The notes beneath the pieces were generated by a model that ran no database searches, had not been told where the DNA came from, and saw only the letters and a list, made by a program, of their open reading frames with translations. Positions 27,866 to 35,958 of a DNA stretch of 64,000 nt are shown here, in pieces; within the stretch, counting starts at the first letter, position 1; each line of letters starts with the position of its first letter. The stretch is from Rosettibacter sp037481715 (GTDB lineage Bacteria > Bacteroidota > Ignavibacteria > Ignavibacteriales > Melioribacteraceae): positions 124,001 through 188,000 of the forward strand of contig JBBFLD010000007.1 in assembly GCA_037481715.1 (NCBI GenBank), given 5' to 3'. The position numbers and the translations under genes were made by a program.

Positions 27866-28600
27866 TTAGTACAACATTTCAGGTTTAATTAGTCGTTTGG
27901 GTTCAAATATTTTTGATTTGTCAATACCTTTTACCTCCGAAGCATACTGAGATTTTAAGAAACCATATTTGTTTGCAACAGCAAGTAGTATATCTTCTCG
28001 TTTTTGATTAGTTACAACATAATCTCTAATAAACTGTCTTTCTTCAATGGCTCTCGGGCAGGTACATTTTTCCAATGATTCTTCGCCGCAAGTACCACAG
28101 GAACAAGCAAACTTAGAAGCGATTTCATAAACCTGTGTTTCTACTGCAGGATTAGAGCTTTTTACCTCGAATACTTTTTGTTCATATAAATTTTTCTTAT
28201 CTAATTGTGAGTCGATTATAACATAGACAAGATAAGAGATTATAAAAATAACTATCGAAACAAGTAATGGCTTAAAATTCAACTTCTTTTCCAGCAAATG
28301 TTTTTGACTTGTCAACCTATGTTGATTATTGATAACATTATAATGCTTAATTTTCTTTTTGTTATGTGGCTTACTGTATCTTAATTGTTGATTAGCAGAA
28401 CTTTCTTCCAAATTTTTGCTACTCGGAGATTTCAAGTTTTCACCACAAGAAGTACAATAATTATTTGTGAGCTCATTAACTGCTCCACAAAATTCACAAA
28501 TAATTTCTTCCGAGTGTTCATTTTTATCTAAACGATTGCCGCAGTTTATGCAAAAGTTATTTTCGATATTATTATCAAAATCACACTTATTACATTTCAT
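27866..28600 (-). CDS. Zinc-ribbon membrane protein with CcmH-like periplasmic domain
   Basis: 244 residues. Two zinc ribbons occupy the N-terminus (CNKCDF...FCINCG at 3-21 and CEFCGA...YCTSCG at 34-53). A basic linker leads to one membrane helix (about 112-130, LLVSIVIFIISYLVYVII), and the C-terminal half has CSCGTCGEESLEKCTCPRA followed by RQFIRDYVVTNQKREDILLAVANKYG. The last part resembles the cysteine motif and helix pattern of CcmH/NrfF-type thiol proteins of cytochrome c maturation. Topology would place the ribbons in the cytoplasm and the Cys cluster in the periplasm. It follows the copper-binding periplasmic protein by about 70 nt. A metal- or thiol-handling role is suggested; the exact function is unknown. 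Confidence 0.7.
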   Translation of the reverse strand: MKCNKCDFDNNIENNFCINCGNRLDKNEHSEEIICEFCGAVNELTNNYCTSCGENLKSPSSKNLEESSANQQLRYSKPHNKKKIKHYNVINNQHRLTSQKHLLEKKLNFKPLLVSIVIFIISYLVYVIIDSQLDKKNLYEQKVFEVKSSNPAVETQVYEIASKFACSCGTCGEESLEKCTCPRAIEERQFIRDYVVTNQKREDILLAVANKYGFLKSQYASEVKGIDKSKIFEPKRLIKPEMLY

Positions 28601-28620
28601 AATCAGCCTTACATATTAAC

Positions 28621-28651
28621 GAATGCTGCCAACATAAAGCTGACAGCATTC
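28621..28651. repeat. Stem-loop between the metal-binding protein and zinc-ribbon genes
   Basis: Perfect 8-bp inverted repeat GAATGCTG / CAGCATTC with a 15-nt loop, 22 nt past the stop of the upstream gene. No clear T-tract follows on the minus strand, so it may be a transcript-processing or attenuating hairpin rather than a full terminator. Confidence 0.5.
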
Positions 28652-28672
28652 ATCTATATAAAGTAGAGCAGA

Positions 28673-29086
28673 TTATTTCTGCTCTACGCCATTTTTAACC
28701 TTAAAATTATGTTTGAGTAAATTTTCTTTTGCTTGCTGAAGAGTTACCTCTTTTAGATTCATTCCGCATAACGGGCATTCACCAGGTTTATCGGAAATTA
28801 CATTAAAATCCATTTGGTCTTGATAAACTTTTCCATCTTTATTTTTATCAATTGCATTCAAATCAATTTCACCTTCTCTGATTAAAGGGGATTTCTTTTT
28901 GTTTTTATCCATCATTTTTGAATGCATAGCAGAGTCTTTCATCATTTCGTGCATTTTTGAATGATCATGTTTCATCATTTTATGCTCTGTGTTAGTAGAA
29001 TCTTTTTTTTCTTGTGCTGCAGCTACAGAAAAAAGAACTAAAAACATAATTGCTGCAATACCGCTCAGTGCTTTTAAAGTTTTCAT
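28673..29086 (-). CDS. Periplasmic heavy-metal-binding protein with His/Met-rich and CPxCGM domains
   Basis: 137 residues from ATG 29086, chosen because AGGAG lies 7 nt upstream and the signal peptide (MKTLKALSGIAAIMFLVLFS) starts there; an upstream in-frame ATG at 29116 adds ten residues before the signal. The mature N-terminus is rich in His and Met (HKMMKHDHSKMHEMMKD, HSKMMDK), typical of copper or silver ligands. The C-terminal 65 residues have an EF-hand-like loop (DKNKDGKVYQD) and a metal-binding CPLCGMNL motif. This same C-terminal module is fused to the adaptor encoded at 32573-34285 (identical DKNKDGK, NVISDKPG, CPxCGM). The neighbour is CusA, so it is probably a periplasmic Cu(I)/Ag(I) chaperone feeding the pump. 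Confidence 0.85.
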   Translation of the reverse strand: MKTLKALSGIAAIMFLVLFSVAAAQEKKDSTNTEHKMMKHDHSKMHEMMKDSAMHSKMMDKNKKKSPLIREGEIDLNAIDKNKDGKVYQDQMDFNVISDKPGECPLCGMNLKEVTLQQAKENLLKHNFKVKNGVEQK

Positions 29087-29261
29087 TTTAACGCTCCTTT
29101 GTTTTTTGACTTTCATTTGTTAATAGCAATTTGTTATTTATTAATATTTCACTTGCCAGATTTATTAGGTCAATAACCATTGCAGAATTTTCCTTCTTTA
29201 TTACTTCTTTACTTTTTTATCATTTATAATTTTTTCTTAAGCTGTCATATAAATTCCTTTT

Positions 29262-32200
29262 TTAAGATTCTAATTCTATTCCTTTCCTCTTTGCTTCTTT
29301 TTTCATTTCCCAAGAACGCCAGAGATAATAAATTACAGGATAAACGGCTAATTCCATCAATACCGAAGTAACAACACCGCCAAGCATAGGAGCAGCAATT
29401 CGTTTCATTACATCTGCACCAGTTCCGTGACTCCACATAATTGGAATTAAACCAGCAATAATTACAGAAGCAGTCATAATTTTGGGACGTACACGTTTAA
29501 CAGCACCATGATGAATAGCTTCTTTAAGTCCTTTCAATCCAGTAAGTAAACCTTTTTCTTTCCATTCTTTTAATGCAATATCAAGGTAAAGTAACATAAC
29601 TACACCAGTCTCTGCATCTAAGCCGGCAAGTGCAATTATTCCAACCCAAACTGCAATACTTAAATTATAACCGAGTAAATAAAGCAGCCAAAAAGTACCA
29701 ACTAAAGAGAATGGAACAGCAAGAAAAACAATTGCAACTTTTGTAAGCGATCGAGTATTGAGATAAATGATTACAAAGATTATGAATAAAGTCATCGGAA
29801 TTACTAACATCAATCGTTCTTGAGCACGCAGCATATATTCATATTCACCGCTCCATGTGATATTATAACCAGCAGGCAGTTTAATTTTTTCAGCTACTAT
29901 TTTTTGAGCATTTTTAACATAAGTCCCCACATCAATATCTTTTATATCAACATAAACCCATGCATTAGGGCGTGTATCCTCACTTCTTACAACCATAGGA
30001 CCTTTGCGTGGTGTAAAAGTAGCAAGTTGACCTATTGGAATTTGTTCTCCAATTGGAGTTGGAATCAGGACTCTTTTTAATGCATCAATATTATCTCTTA
30101 GTTCTCTGCTGTAGCGAAGGTTAACAGTATATCTTTCTAATCCTTCTACTGTATTTGTAATAGCCATACCACCCATAGCAGTATGAATAACTTTTTGAAC
30201 ATCATCTATCGTTAAACCATATCGTGCGGCTTCTTTTCTATTAATTTCAATATCAAGATAATTACCACCAACAGCTCTTTCTGCAAAGGCACTTAGAGTC
30301 CCGGGAACTGTTCGCATTACAGCTTCCACCCTTCTGCCAATTTCTTGCAGTGTATCCAAATCGGGTCCAGATATTTTAATTCCGACTGGTGTTTTAATTC
30401 CAGTGGCGAGCATATCAACTCTTGTTTTAATAGGCATTGTCCATGCATTTGTTACACCCGGGAATTGAATAGCTCTATCCATTTCATCAATAAGTTTTTT
30501 GGGGGTCATTCCAGGGCGCCATTCACTTTCGGGTTTTAACATTATAGTAGTTTCAATCATATCAAGACCAGCTGGGTCTGTTGCAGTTTCTGCACGACCA
30601 ATTTTTCCAAATACATTTTTAACTTCAGGGAATTGTTTAATGATTTTATCTGTTTGCTGCAATAATTCTCTTGCTTTTGTAATTGACATACCGGGCATTG
30701 TTGTGGGCATATAAAGTAAATCACCTTCATAAAGAGGGGGCATAAATTCAGAACCAATTTTTTTGAAAGGAATTATTGTTAAGCCGAGAATAATTAATAC
30801 AGCAACAATAACAGCTTTATTATATTTTATTACAAAATCAACAACAGGATGATATATTTTAATAAGGAATCTGTTAATAGGATTTTTTTCTTCCGGCATT
30901 ATTTTCCCACGAATCCAATAACCCATTAAAATAGGAACAATTGTTATAGAAAGAATTGCAGCGGCAGCCATTGAATATGTTTTAGTGAATGCCAAAGGTC
31001 TGAACAATCTGCCTTCCTGGGCTTCGAGTGTAAATACTGGAATAAAAGATACAGTTATTACCAGCAATGAATAGAATAGCGAGGGTCCCACTTCTTTCGA
31101 TGCATCAATAATTATTTGCCAGCGATTTCTTCGTTCTTCTGGAGGTTTTAGTACTTCGTGTTCAATATGTTTATGTGCATTTTCAATCATTATAATTGCA
31201 GCATCTACCATTGCACCAATTGCAATTGCAATTCCACCTAATGACATTATGTTTGCATTAATTCCCTGCCATCGCATTATTATAAATGACATTAATATGG
31301 CTGTGGGCAATGTAAAGATTGCTATAAATGCACTTCTTGCATGCATTAAAAATATTATACAAACCAGAGCTACAATTAATATTTCTTCGATAAGTTTTTC
31401 TTTTAATGTATCAATAGCTCGTTCAATTAATCCCGATCTATCATAAACTGGTTCAATTTTTACATCTGATGGAAGACCTGCTTTTAATTCTTCGATTTTC
31501 TTTTTTACTCCTTCAATAACCTTAAGAGCATTTTGTCCATACCTCATTACAACAATACCACCAACTACTTCTCCTTCGCCGTTAGATTCTGCTAAACCTC
31601 TTCTCATTAATGGACCAAGTGTAACATCAGCAACATCTTTTAAGTATACAGGTGTATTGGTTCTTTTATCTACCATCAATGGAATATTTTCTATATCCTC
31701 AATTGATTTAATGTAGCCAAGTCCTCTCACCATAAATTCCATTTCACCCATTTCAATTACTTCGCCACCGACGTCATTATTCGATTTTTTAATTGCCATT
31801 TCAATCATATCAATTGGAATATTATAGGCTAACAATTTTGCGGGGTCAACTGTAACTTGATATTGTTTTACATATCCGCCAATACTTGCTACTTCAGCTA
31901 CGCCTTCAACAGAAGAAAGTGCATATTTTAGATACCAATCTTGAATCGATCGAAGTTCTTGAAGTGACCTTTTATCTGATGTAAGCTGATATTCATAAAC
32001 CCAGCCGACACCTGTTGCATCTGGACCTAAAGTAGGAACTACATTGGGAGGAAGTCTTTTTTGTGCATAGTTAAGATATTCTAATACTCTGCTTCTTGCC
32101 CAATAAATATCAGTTCCATCTTCAAAAATTATATAGACAAGTGAGAAACCAAAAAATGAATAACCACGTACTACTTTAGAACCCGGGACGGAGACCATTG

Positions 32201-32414
32201 CTGTTGTTAATGGATAGGTAACCTGGTCTTCTACAATTCTTGGTGATTGTCCGGGGTATTCTGTATAAATTATAACCTGTACATCACTCAAATCTGGAAT
32301 AGCATCCACAGGAGTATTCACTAAAGAATAAATTCCAATACCAATTATAAAAGCCGTTGCGAGTATGACGAGAAATTTATTCTTTACAGAAAGCTCAATT
32401 ATTTTTTGTAACAT
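29262..32414 (-). CDS. cusA: CusA-type Cu(I)/Ag(I) RND efflux pump
   Basis: 1050 residues, standard length for heavy-metal RND pumps. Twelve membrane helices, large periplasmic loops, and the family landmarks: NTPVDAIPDLSDVQVII after helix 1, ARSAFIAIFTLPTAILMSF, and GGIAIAIGAMVDAAIIMIENAH in helix 4. The Cu/Ag branch is indicated by MPIKTRVDMLATGIKTPVGI and MPTTMPGMSI, which carry the methionines of the CusA binding site. It is driven by proton flow and moves metal from the periplasm or cytoplasm out through the adaptor and TolC channel. Gene order cusC-cusB-cusA on the minus strand is conventional. A 158-nt gap before it holds an imperfect inverted repeat. Confidence 0.95.
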   Translation of the reverse strand: MLQKIIELSVKNKFLVILATAFIIGIGIYSLVNTPVDAIPDLSDVQVIIYTEYPGQSPRIVEDQVTYPLTTAMVSVPGSKVVRGYSFFGFSLVYIIFEDGTDIYWARSRVLEYLNYAQKRLPPNVVPTLGPDATGVGWVYEYQLTSDKRSLQELRSIQDWYLKYALSSVEGVAEVASIGGYVKQYQVTVDPAKLLAYNIPIDMIEMAIKKSNNDVGGEVIEMGEMEFMVRGLGYIKSIEDIENIPLMVDKRTNTPVYLKDVADVTLGPLMRRGLAESNGEGEVVGGIVVMRYGQNALKVIEGVKKKIEELKAGLPSDVKIEPVYDRSGLIERAIDTLKEKLIEEILIVALVCIIFLMHARSAFIAIFTLPTAILMSFIIMRWQGINANIMSLGGIAIAIGAMVDAAIIMIENAHKHIEHEVLKPPEERRNRWQIIIDASKEVGPSLFYSLLVITVSFIPVFTLEAQEGRLFRPLAFTKTYSMAAAAILSITIVPILMGYWIRGKIMPEEKNPINRFLIKIYHPVVDFVIKYNKAVIVAVLIILGLTIIPFKKIGSEFMPPLYEGDLLYMPTTMPGMSITKARELLQQTDKIIKQFPEVKNVFGKIGRAETATDPAGLDMIETTIMLKPESEWRPGMTPKKLIDEMDRAIQFPGVTNAWTMPIKTRVDMLATGIKTPVGIKISGPDLDTLQEIGRRVEAVMRTVPGTLSAFAERAVGGNYLDIEINRKEAARYGLTIDDVQKVIHTAMGGMAITNTVEGLERYTVNLRYSRELRDNIDALKRVLIPTPIGEQIPIGQLATFTPRKGPMVVRSEDTRPNAWVYVDIKDIDVGTYVKNAQKIVAEKIKLPAGYNITWSGEYEYMLRAQERLMLVIPMTLFIIFVIIYLNTRSLTKVAIVFLAVPFSLVGTFWLLYLLGYNLSIAVWVGIIALAGLDAETGVVMLLYLDIALKEWKEKGLLTGLKGLKEAIHHGAVKRVRPKIMTASVIIAGLIPIMWSHGTGADVMKRIAAPMLGGVVTSVLMELAVYPVIYYLWRSWEMKKEAKRKGIELES

Positions 32415-32473
32415 TTTTACTCCAATATTTTATACAGACTTAAATTTACTTCTCTCAAGTTGATTGATTATAT

Positions 32474-32542
32474 GTAACCGCTAAGTGAAGCAAAGTTGAA
32501 TACTTTATTTTACTTTGTGCTTCCTTTGTGTTCTTAGTGGTA
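32474..32542. repeat. Imperfect inverted repeat in the cusB-cusA gap
   Basis: Arms ACCGCTAAG...GCAAAG and CTTTGTG...CTTAGTGGT pair imperfectly around an AT-rich centre. The words 'accactaag', 'cacaaag' and 'gaagcacaaag' repeat within it. It looks like one copy of a dispersed intergenic repeat rather than a promoter. Confidence 0.5.
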
Positions 32543-32572
32543 ATTTTTTTAGAACAACAGTTATCACAAAAT

Positions 32573-34285
32573 TTATTTTTTGTATTGAAACCCATGTTTC
32601 TCAAGATTAGCTTTAACTTCTTCAATTGTAAATTCTTTGAGTGTCATTCCGCAAATTGGGCATTTACCTGGCTTATCAGAAATTACATTCCAGTCCATAA
32701 TATCTTGATAAAGTTTACCATCTTTATTTTTATCAATTGATTTTAAATCAATTACTCCTTTGCGAATTATCGAACTATCGTGTTCTTCATAAGTGATTTC
32801 TGATTTTTTTGATTTTCCATCATTCTTTTGTTTCTCTTTTTCATTCATATTCATTTTACTGTGGTCTTCCGAAGGTTTTTGCTGTTCCATTGATTTACCT
32901 GCCTTGTCGGCAGGCAGGCTCATATCCATTCCTGCATGACCGCTCATTTGCTGAATTGCTGCTTTAAGGTTGCTTTCCGAATCAATTAGGAATTGAGAAG
33001 AGACAACTATTTTTTCACCTTCTTGAATCCCTTCGAGTATCTGAACTAATCCATCCGATTCAACACCCAATTTAACTTCTCTTGGTTCGAAGTAACCTCC
33101 GCCTAATGAAATTACAGCTATATTTCTTTCGCCAGAACGGATAATTGCCTGATTTGGAACAACAATAGCATCAACAGAAACGGGGGAGACAAATTTAACT
33201 GTAGCAAACATTCCAGGTTTAAAATCATAATTTGATGTGTTTCTTACTTCTGTTCTTACTTTTACTGTTTTTGTTTCTTCATTTAAGAAAGGATAAATGT
33301 AAGTAACTCTGCCTTGATAAGTTTTCCCTGGCAAGTAAGATAATTCCAATTCAACTTTTTGGCTTAACTTGATCCAAGGCAAATCCATCTGATAAATATC
33401 AGCCATGACCCAGACTGTCGAAAGGTCAGCAACTTTATATAATTCCATTCCAGACATAATTTGTTGACCCTGATAAATCATCTTTTCAATAACAATTCCA
33501 TTGACCGGCGAATAAATAGTAAGAGTTTTTTTAGGAGCATTATTTCTTTCAATTTCTTCAATATCTTTTTCGGAAATATCCCAGTTGAGCAATCTTCTCT
33601 TGGCGCTGTTAACCAATTCTTGAGCTCCTTCTTTTACATCGCTCGAACTTTGAGAAACTTTTTTAAGATAACGAAGTGCCTGAAGATATTCTTCTTGTGT
33701 GCTTACAAGTTCCGGGCTGTAAATTTCAAACAGCGGTTGACCTTTACTAACATATTTGCCTGTGTAATCAACATATAATTTTTCAACCCAGCCCATAATT
33801 TTTGTTGTAATAGTTGTAACTTTTGTTTCATCGTAATCAATTTTACCTGTAGTTCTAATTACTTTTTGCATTTTTTGTCTTTTTACTGTTTCTACACGCA
33901 CACCAATATTTTGCACAACAACAGGATCTATTTTTATTCCTTGGACATCACTTTCACCTTCATAGACTGGAACTAATTCCATTCCGCAATCTGGTGCAAT
34001 TCCTGGTTTATCCGAAGTGTACCATGGATGCATAGGGTCTTTATAATAAGCAATTTTCTTTTCTCCACTTTTAGATTCTTCATCATCATAAACAGGAACG
34101 TAATCCATTCCGTCGGGTGCTTTCTTAGGTGTAGGAGAAGTTTGAGTTGGATCCATTGGATTACGATAATATAAAATCTTTCTTTCTTTTTGTTGAACAG
34201 ATGATGTACTTGATTTAAAAACGAGCCATCCAATACCTAATCCAACAATGAGGAAGACTATTGCAGTTATAATTATTTTTTTCAT
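32573..34285 (-). CDS. cusB: CusB-type efflux adaptor with three metal-binding modules
   Basis: 570 residues, longer than typical CusB. After a membrane or signal segment (about 5-24) there are two consecutive heavy-metal-binding modules (YYRNPMDPTQTS...GMDYVPVY at about 40-70 and YYKDPMHPWYTS...CGMELVPVY at about 78-112). The membrane-fusion core follows, with barrel-sandwich (WVEKLYVDYTGKYVSKGQ), alpha-hairpin and beta-barrel regions to about residue 450. A Met/His/Lys-rich linker leads to a C-terminal EF-hand/CPICGM module (DKNKDGKLYQD, NVISDKPGKCPICGMTLKE). The linker includes LPADKAGKS, coded by a 21-nt palindrome. It bridges CusA and the outer-membrane channel and may receive metal directly. 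It lies 14 nt after cusC. Confidence 0.93.
   Translation of the reverse strand: MKKIIITAIVFLIVGLGIGWLVFKSSTSSVQQKERKILYYRNPMDPTQTSPTPKKAPDGMDYVPVYDDEESKSGEKKIAYYKDPMHPWYTSDKPGIAPDCGMELVPVYEGESDVQGIKIDPVVVQNIGVRVETVKRQKMQKVIRTTGKIDYDETKVTTITTKIMGWVEKLYVDYTGKYVSKGQPLFEIYSPELVSTQEEYLQALRYLKKVSQSSSDVKEGAQELVNSAKRRLLNWDISEKDIEEIERNNAPKKTLTIYSPVNGIVIEKMIYQGQQIMSGMELYKVADLSTVWVMADIYQMDLPWIKLSQKVELELSYLPGKTYQGRVTYIYPFLNEETKTVKVRTEVRNTSNYDFKPGMFATVKFVSPVSVDAIVVPNQAIIRSGERNIAVISLGGGYFEPREVKLGVESDGLVQILEGIQEGEKIVVSSQFLIDSESNLKAAIQQMSGHAGMDMSLPADKAGKSMEQQKPSEDHSKMNMNEKEKQKNDGKSKKSEITYEEHDSSIIRKGVIDLKSIDKNKDGKLYQDIMDWNVISDKPGKCPICGMTLKEFTIEEVKANLEKHGFQYKK
32898..32918. repeat. GC-rich palindromic unit inside the cusB coding sequence
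   Basis: CCTGCC TTGTC GGCAGG CAGG forms a hairpin and is far richer in G+C than the surrounding gene. It stays in frame and encodes LPADKAG in a linker between domains. Similar short palindromes occur at 59532-59550 and in the array at 62952-63112. Confidence 0.65.
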
Positions 34286-34299
34286 TATAAAATCTCCTT

Positions 34300-35577
34300 T
34301 TAATTTCTATCTATATTTTCTACAATTTCATTAATTGATAAACCAACCGCTTGTTCAAGCTGTGCTTTTGCTAACATTAAATTCATTTCGCTCATATAAA
34401 AATCTAACTTTGCCATAAAAAGCATTCTGTATGCATCGATTAACATTAAGAACTCGGTCTTACCTGTTTTATATGCTGCTAAGGTTGATTGAAGTGTTTG
34501 TTCAGCTTGCGGTATCACAGTGTTTTTATTGAGGTTATATAAATTTCTGTTTGTTTCTAATTTTACAATAGCATTTTGGACTTCGTAAGAAATCATATTT
34601 TTCATAGAATTGAATTGCTCTTCGGCTGTTTTGATATTCAAATGATTTTCTTCAACCTTTCCGCTGTACTTATCTTTCGACCAAAATGCAATTGGAATAT
34701 TTATACCTACCATAGCAGACCAAAAATCGTTCTTTGTATCAGTCATATTTTTATACATTACTCTTACCATAATATCTGGATAGAATTCTAACTCAGATGC
34801 TTTCAATTCACTTTTATACATTTCAATGTTGAATTTCATCCCTTTCAATTCAGGTCTATGTAACAATGCAATTGGTAGCAGTTGTTGATAATTAAATTGT
34901 GGTACATCTTCATAAATACTTTCAATCTCTTTAAAAGATTGATAAGGCGGACGATTTAAAATTGTATTGAGCATCGTTTCAACATCTCTCTTTTCTTTAT
35001 AAAGATTTACTTCATCGTTGATCAATGAAGACAGCTCTGTTTGTGCACGAATAATGTCGGGCTGCTTTCCCATACCAACTTCATATTGCTTTGTAGCTAT
35101 TTCAATAAACTGTCTAATTAATTCTTGATTATCTTTGTTTATTTCGATTTTGCGTTGAACAAGATAAAGTTCATAGTAAGCACTTTTTAAATCTCTTATT
35201 ATTTTATTCTTTAGTGCATTGAACTGCTCTTCATACATGTTAGAATTATAAGTTGCAGATAATCCCATTGCTTTTAGTTTGCCTGGGAATGGTATCATTT
35301 GTTGAATGAAGTAATCTGTCTCCATATTATTTTTTAATGGATTTGGAAAAGATTGAATAGGAAGCTGGAAGAATTCAATTCCAACTTGAGGTGCATCCCA
35401 AGCAGTAACTTGTTTTATCTTTTTCTGAGTACTAAGAAATTGATTTTGAGCAGCTTTAAGTTGTGGATTATTTTGCAGTGCTTCTGTTATTAAAGAATCA
35501 AGATAAGTTTTTTGGGCTTGTGCATTTGTTATGCCTAAAAGCGTTAATGCAATTATAATAATTGAAGTTCTTCTCAT
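34300..35577 (-). CDS. cusC: TolC-family outer-membrane channel (CusC role)
   Basis: 425 residues from ATG 35577, preferred because AGGA lies upstream and the signal peptide (MRRTSIIIIALTLLGITNAQA) begins there; an ATG at 35595 adds six residues. The body has two OEP repeats rich in long amphipathic helices (LITEALQNNPQLKAAQNQF; EIATKQYEVGMGKQPDIIRA; YKTGKTEFLMLIDAYRMLF), the pattern of the trimeric channel-tunnel proteins. With cusB and cusA it completes a tripartite metal efflux system across both membranes. It is the first gene of the operon and is preceded by the sigma-54-like promoter at 35707-35722. Confidence 0.92.
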   Translation of the reverse strand: MRRTSIIIIALTLLGITNAQAQKTYLDSLITEALQNNPQLKAAQNQFLSTQKKIKQVTAWDAPQVGIEFFQLPIQSFPNPLKNNMETDYFIQQMIPFPGKLKAMGLSATYNSNMYEEQFNALKNKIIRDLKSAYYELYLVQRKIEINKDNQELIRQFIEIATKQYEVGMGKQPDIIRAQTELSSLINDEVNLYKEKRDVETMLNTILNRPPYQSFKEIESIYEDVPQFNYQQLLPIALLHRPELKGMKFNIEMYKSELKASELEFYPDIMVRVMYKNMTDTKNDFWSAMVGINIPIAFWSKDKYSGKVEENHLNIKTAEEQFNSMKNMISYEVQNAIVKLETNRNLYNLNKNTVIPQAEQTLQSTLAAYKTGKTEFLMLIDAYRMLFMAKLDFYMSEMNLMLAKAQLEQAVGLSINEIVENIDRN

Positions 35578-35706
35578 AAGTTTTCCTGAATTCATTGTTT
35601 GATTTTGTTGATTCGTATTAAGATTAGCATAATTCCAATAATGATTATGAAATAAATAATTATCCAGAAGATATTTATTAAAGTGTTATTCATAGCAAAT
35701 ATGAAT

Positions 35707-35722
35707 TGCAAAGTTTATGCCT
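35707..35722 (-). promoter_or_regulatory. Predicted sigma-54 (-24/-12) promoter of the cus operon
   Basis: On the minus strand AGGCATAAACTTTGCA matches the consensus TGGCACR-N4-TTGCW at all but two constrained positions, with exactly 10 nt between the GG and GC dinucleotides. Transcription would start about 120 nt before the cusC ATG. The adjacent NtrC-type activator makes sigma-54 control plausible. Confidence 0.6.
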
Positions 35723-35771
35723 GTAAAATGTTCTATTTTAGACTTGTTTTGTGATGGTAATTGATAGGCTA

Positions 35772-35807
35772 TTTAAAAAATTTTAAATGGGTTTAAAATT
35801 TTTAAAT
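35772..35807. promoter_or_regulatory. AT-rich palindrome, candidate upstream activator site
   Basis: Perfect 12-bp arms (AAAAATTTTAAA / TTTAAAATTTTT, 35776-35803) around TGGG, with partial symmetry beyond. It lies about 65-80 nt upstream of the -24 element, the usual distance for an NtrC-family enhancer site. The AT-rich background lowers its specificity. Confidence 0.45.
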
Positions 35808-35839
35808 GAATTAATGAATTGAAAAAACTTACTGATACT

Positions 35840-35940
35840 ATATCCTTCGAGGTTCTCTGTGACATCTCTGTGGCTCTCAGTGTAATTTTTTTTCTTACAC
35901 GGAGAACCACTGAGATTGACCCGGAGAGCCACGAAGATAT
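35840..35940. repeat. Approximately 100-nt quasi-palindrome downstream of the response regulator
   Basis: Two arms of about 45-50 nt pair imperfectly around a run of T. The left arm contains GGTTCTCTGTGAC and GTGGCTCTCAGTGTAA; the right contains TTACACGGAGAACCACTGAG and CGGAGAGCCACGAAG. It begins 19 nt past the stop of the NtrC-type gene and could end its transcript, but its word structure is that of a dispersed intergenic repeat. Confidence 0.65.
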
Positions 35941-35958
35941 CTTTGTTTATTTTTTACT

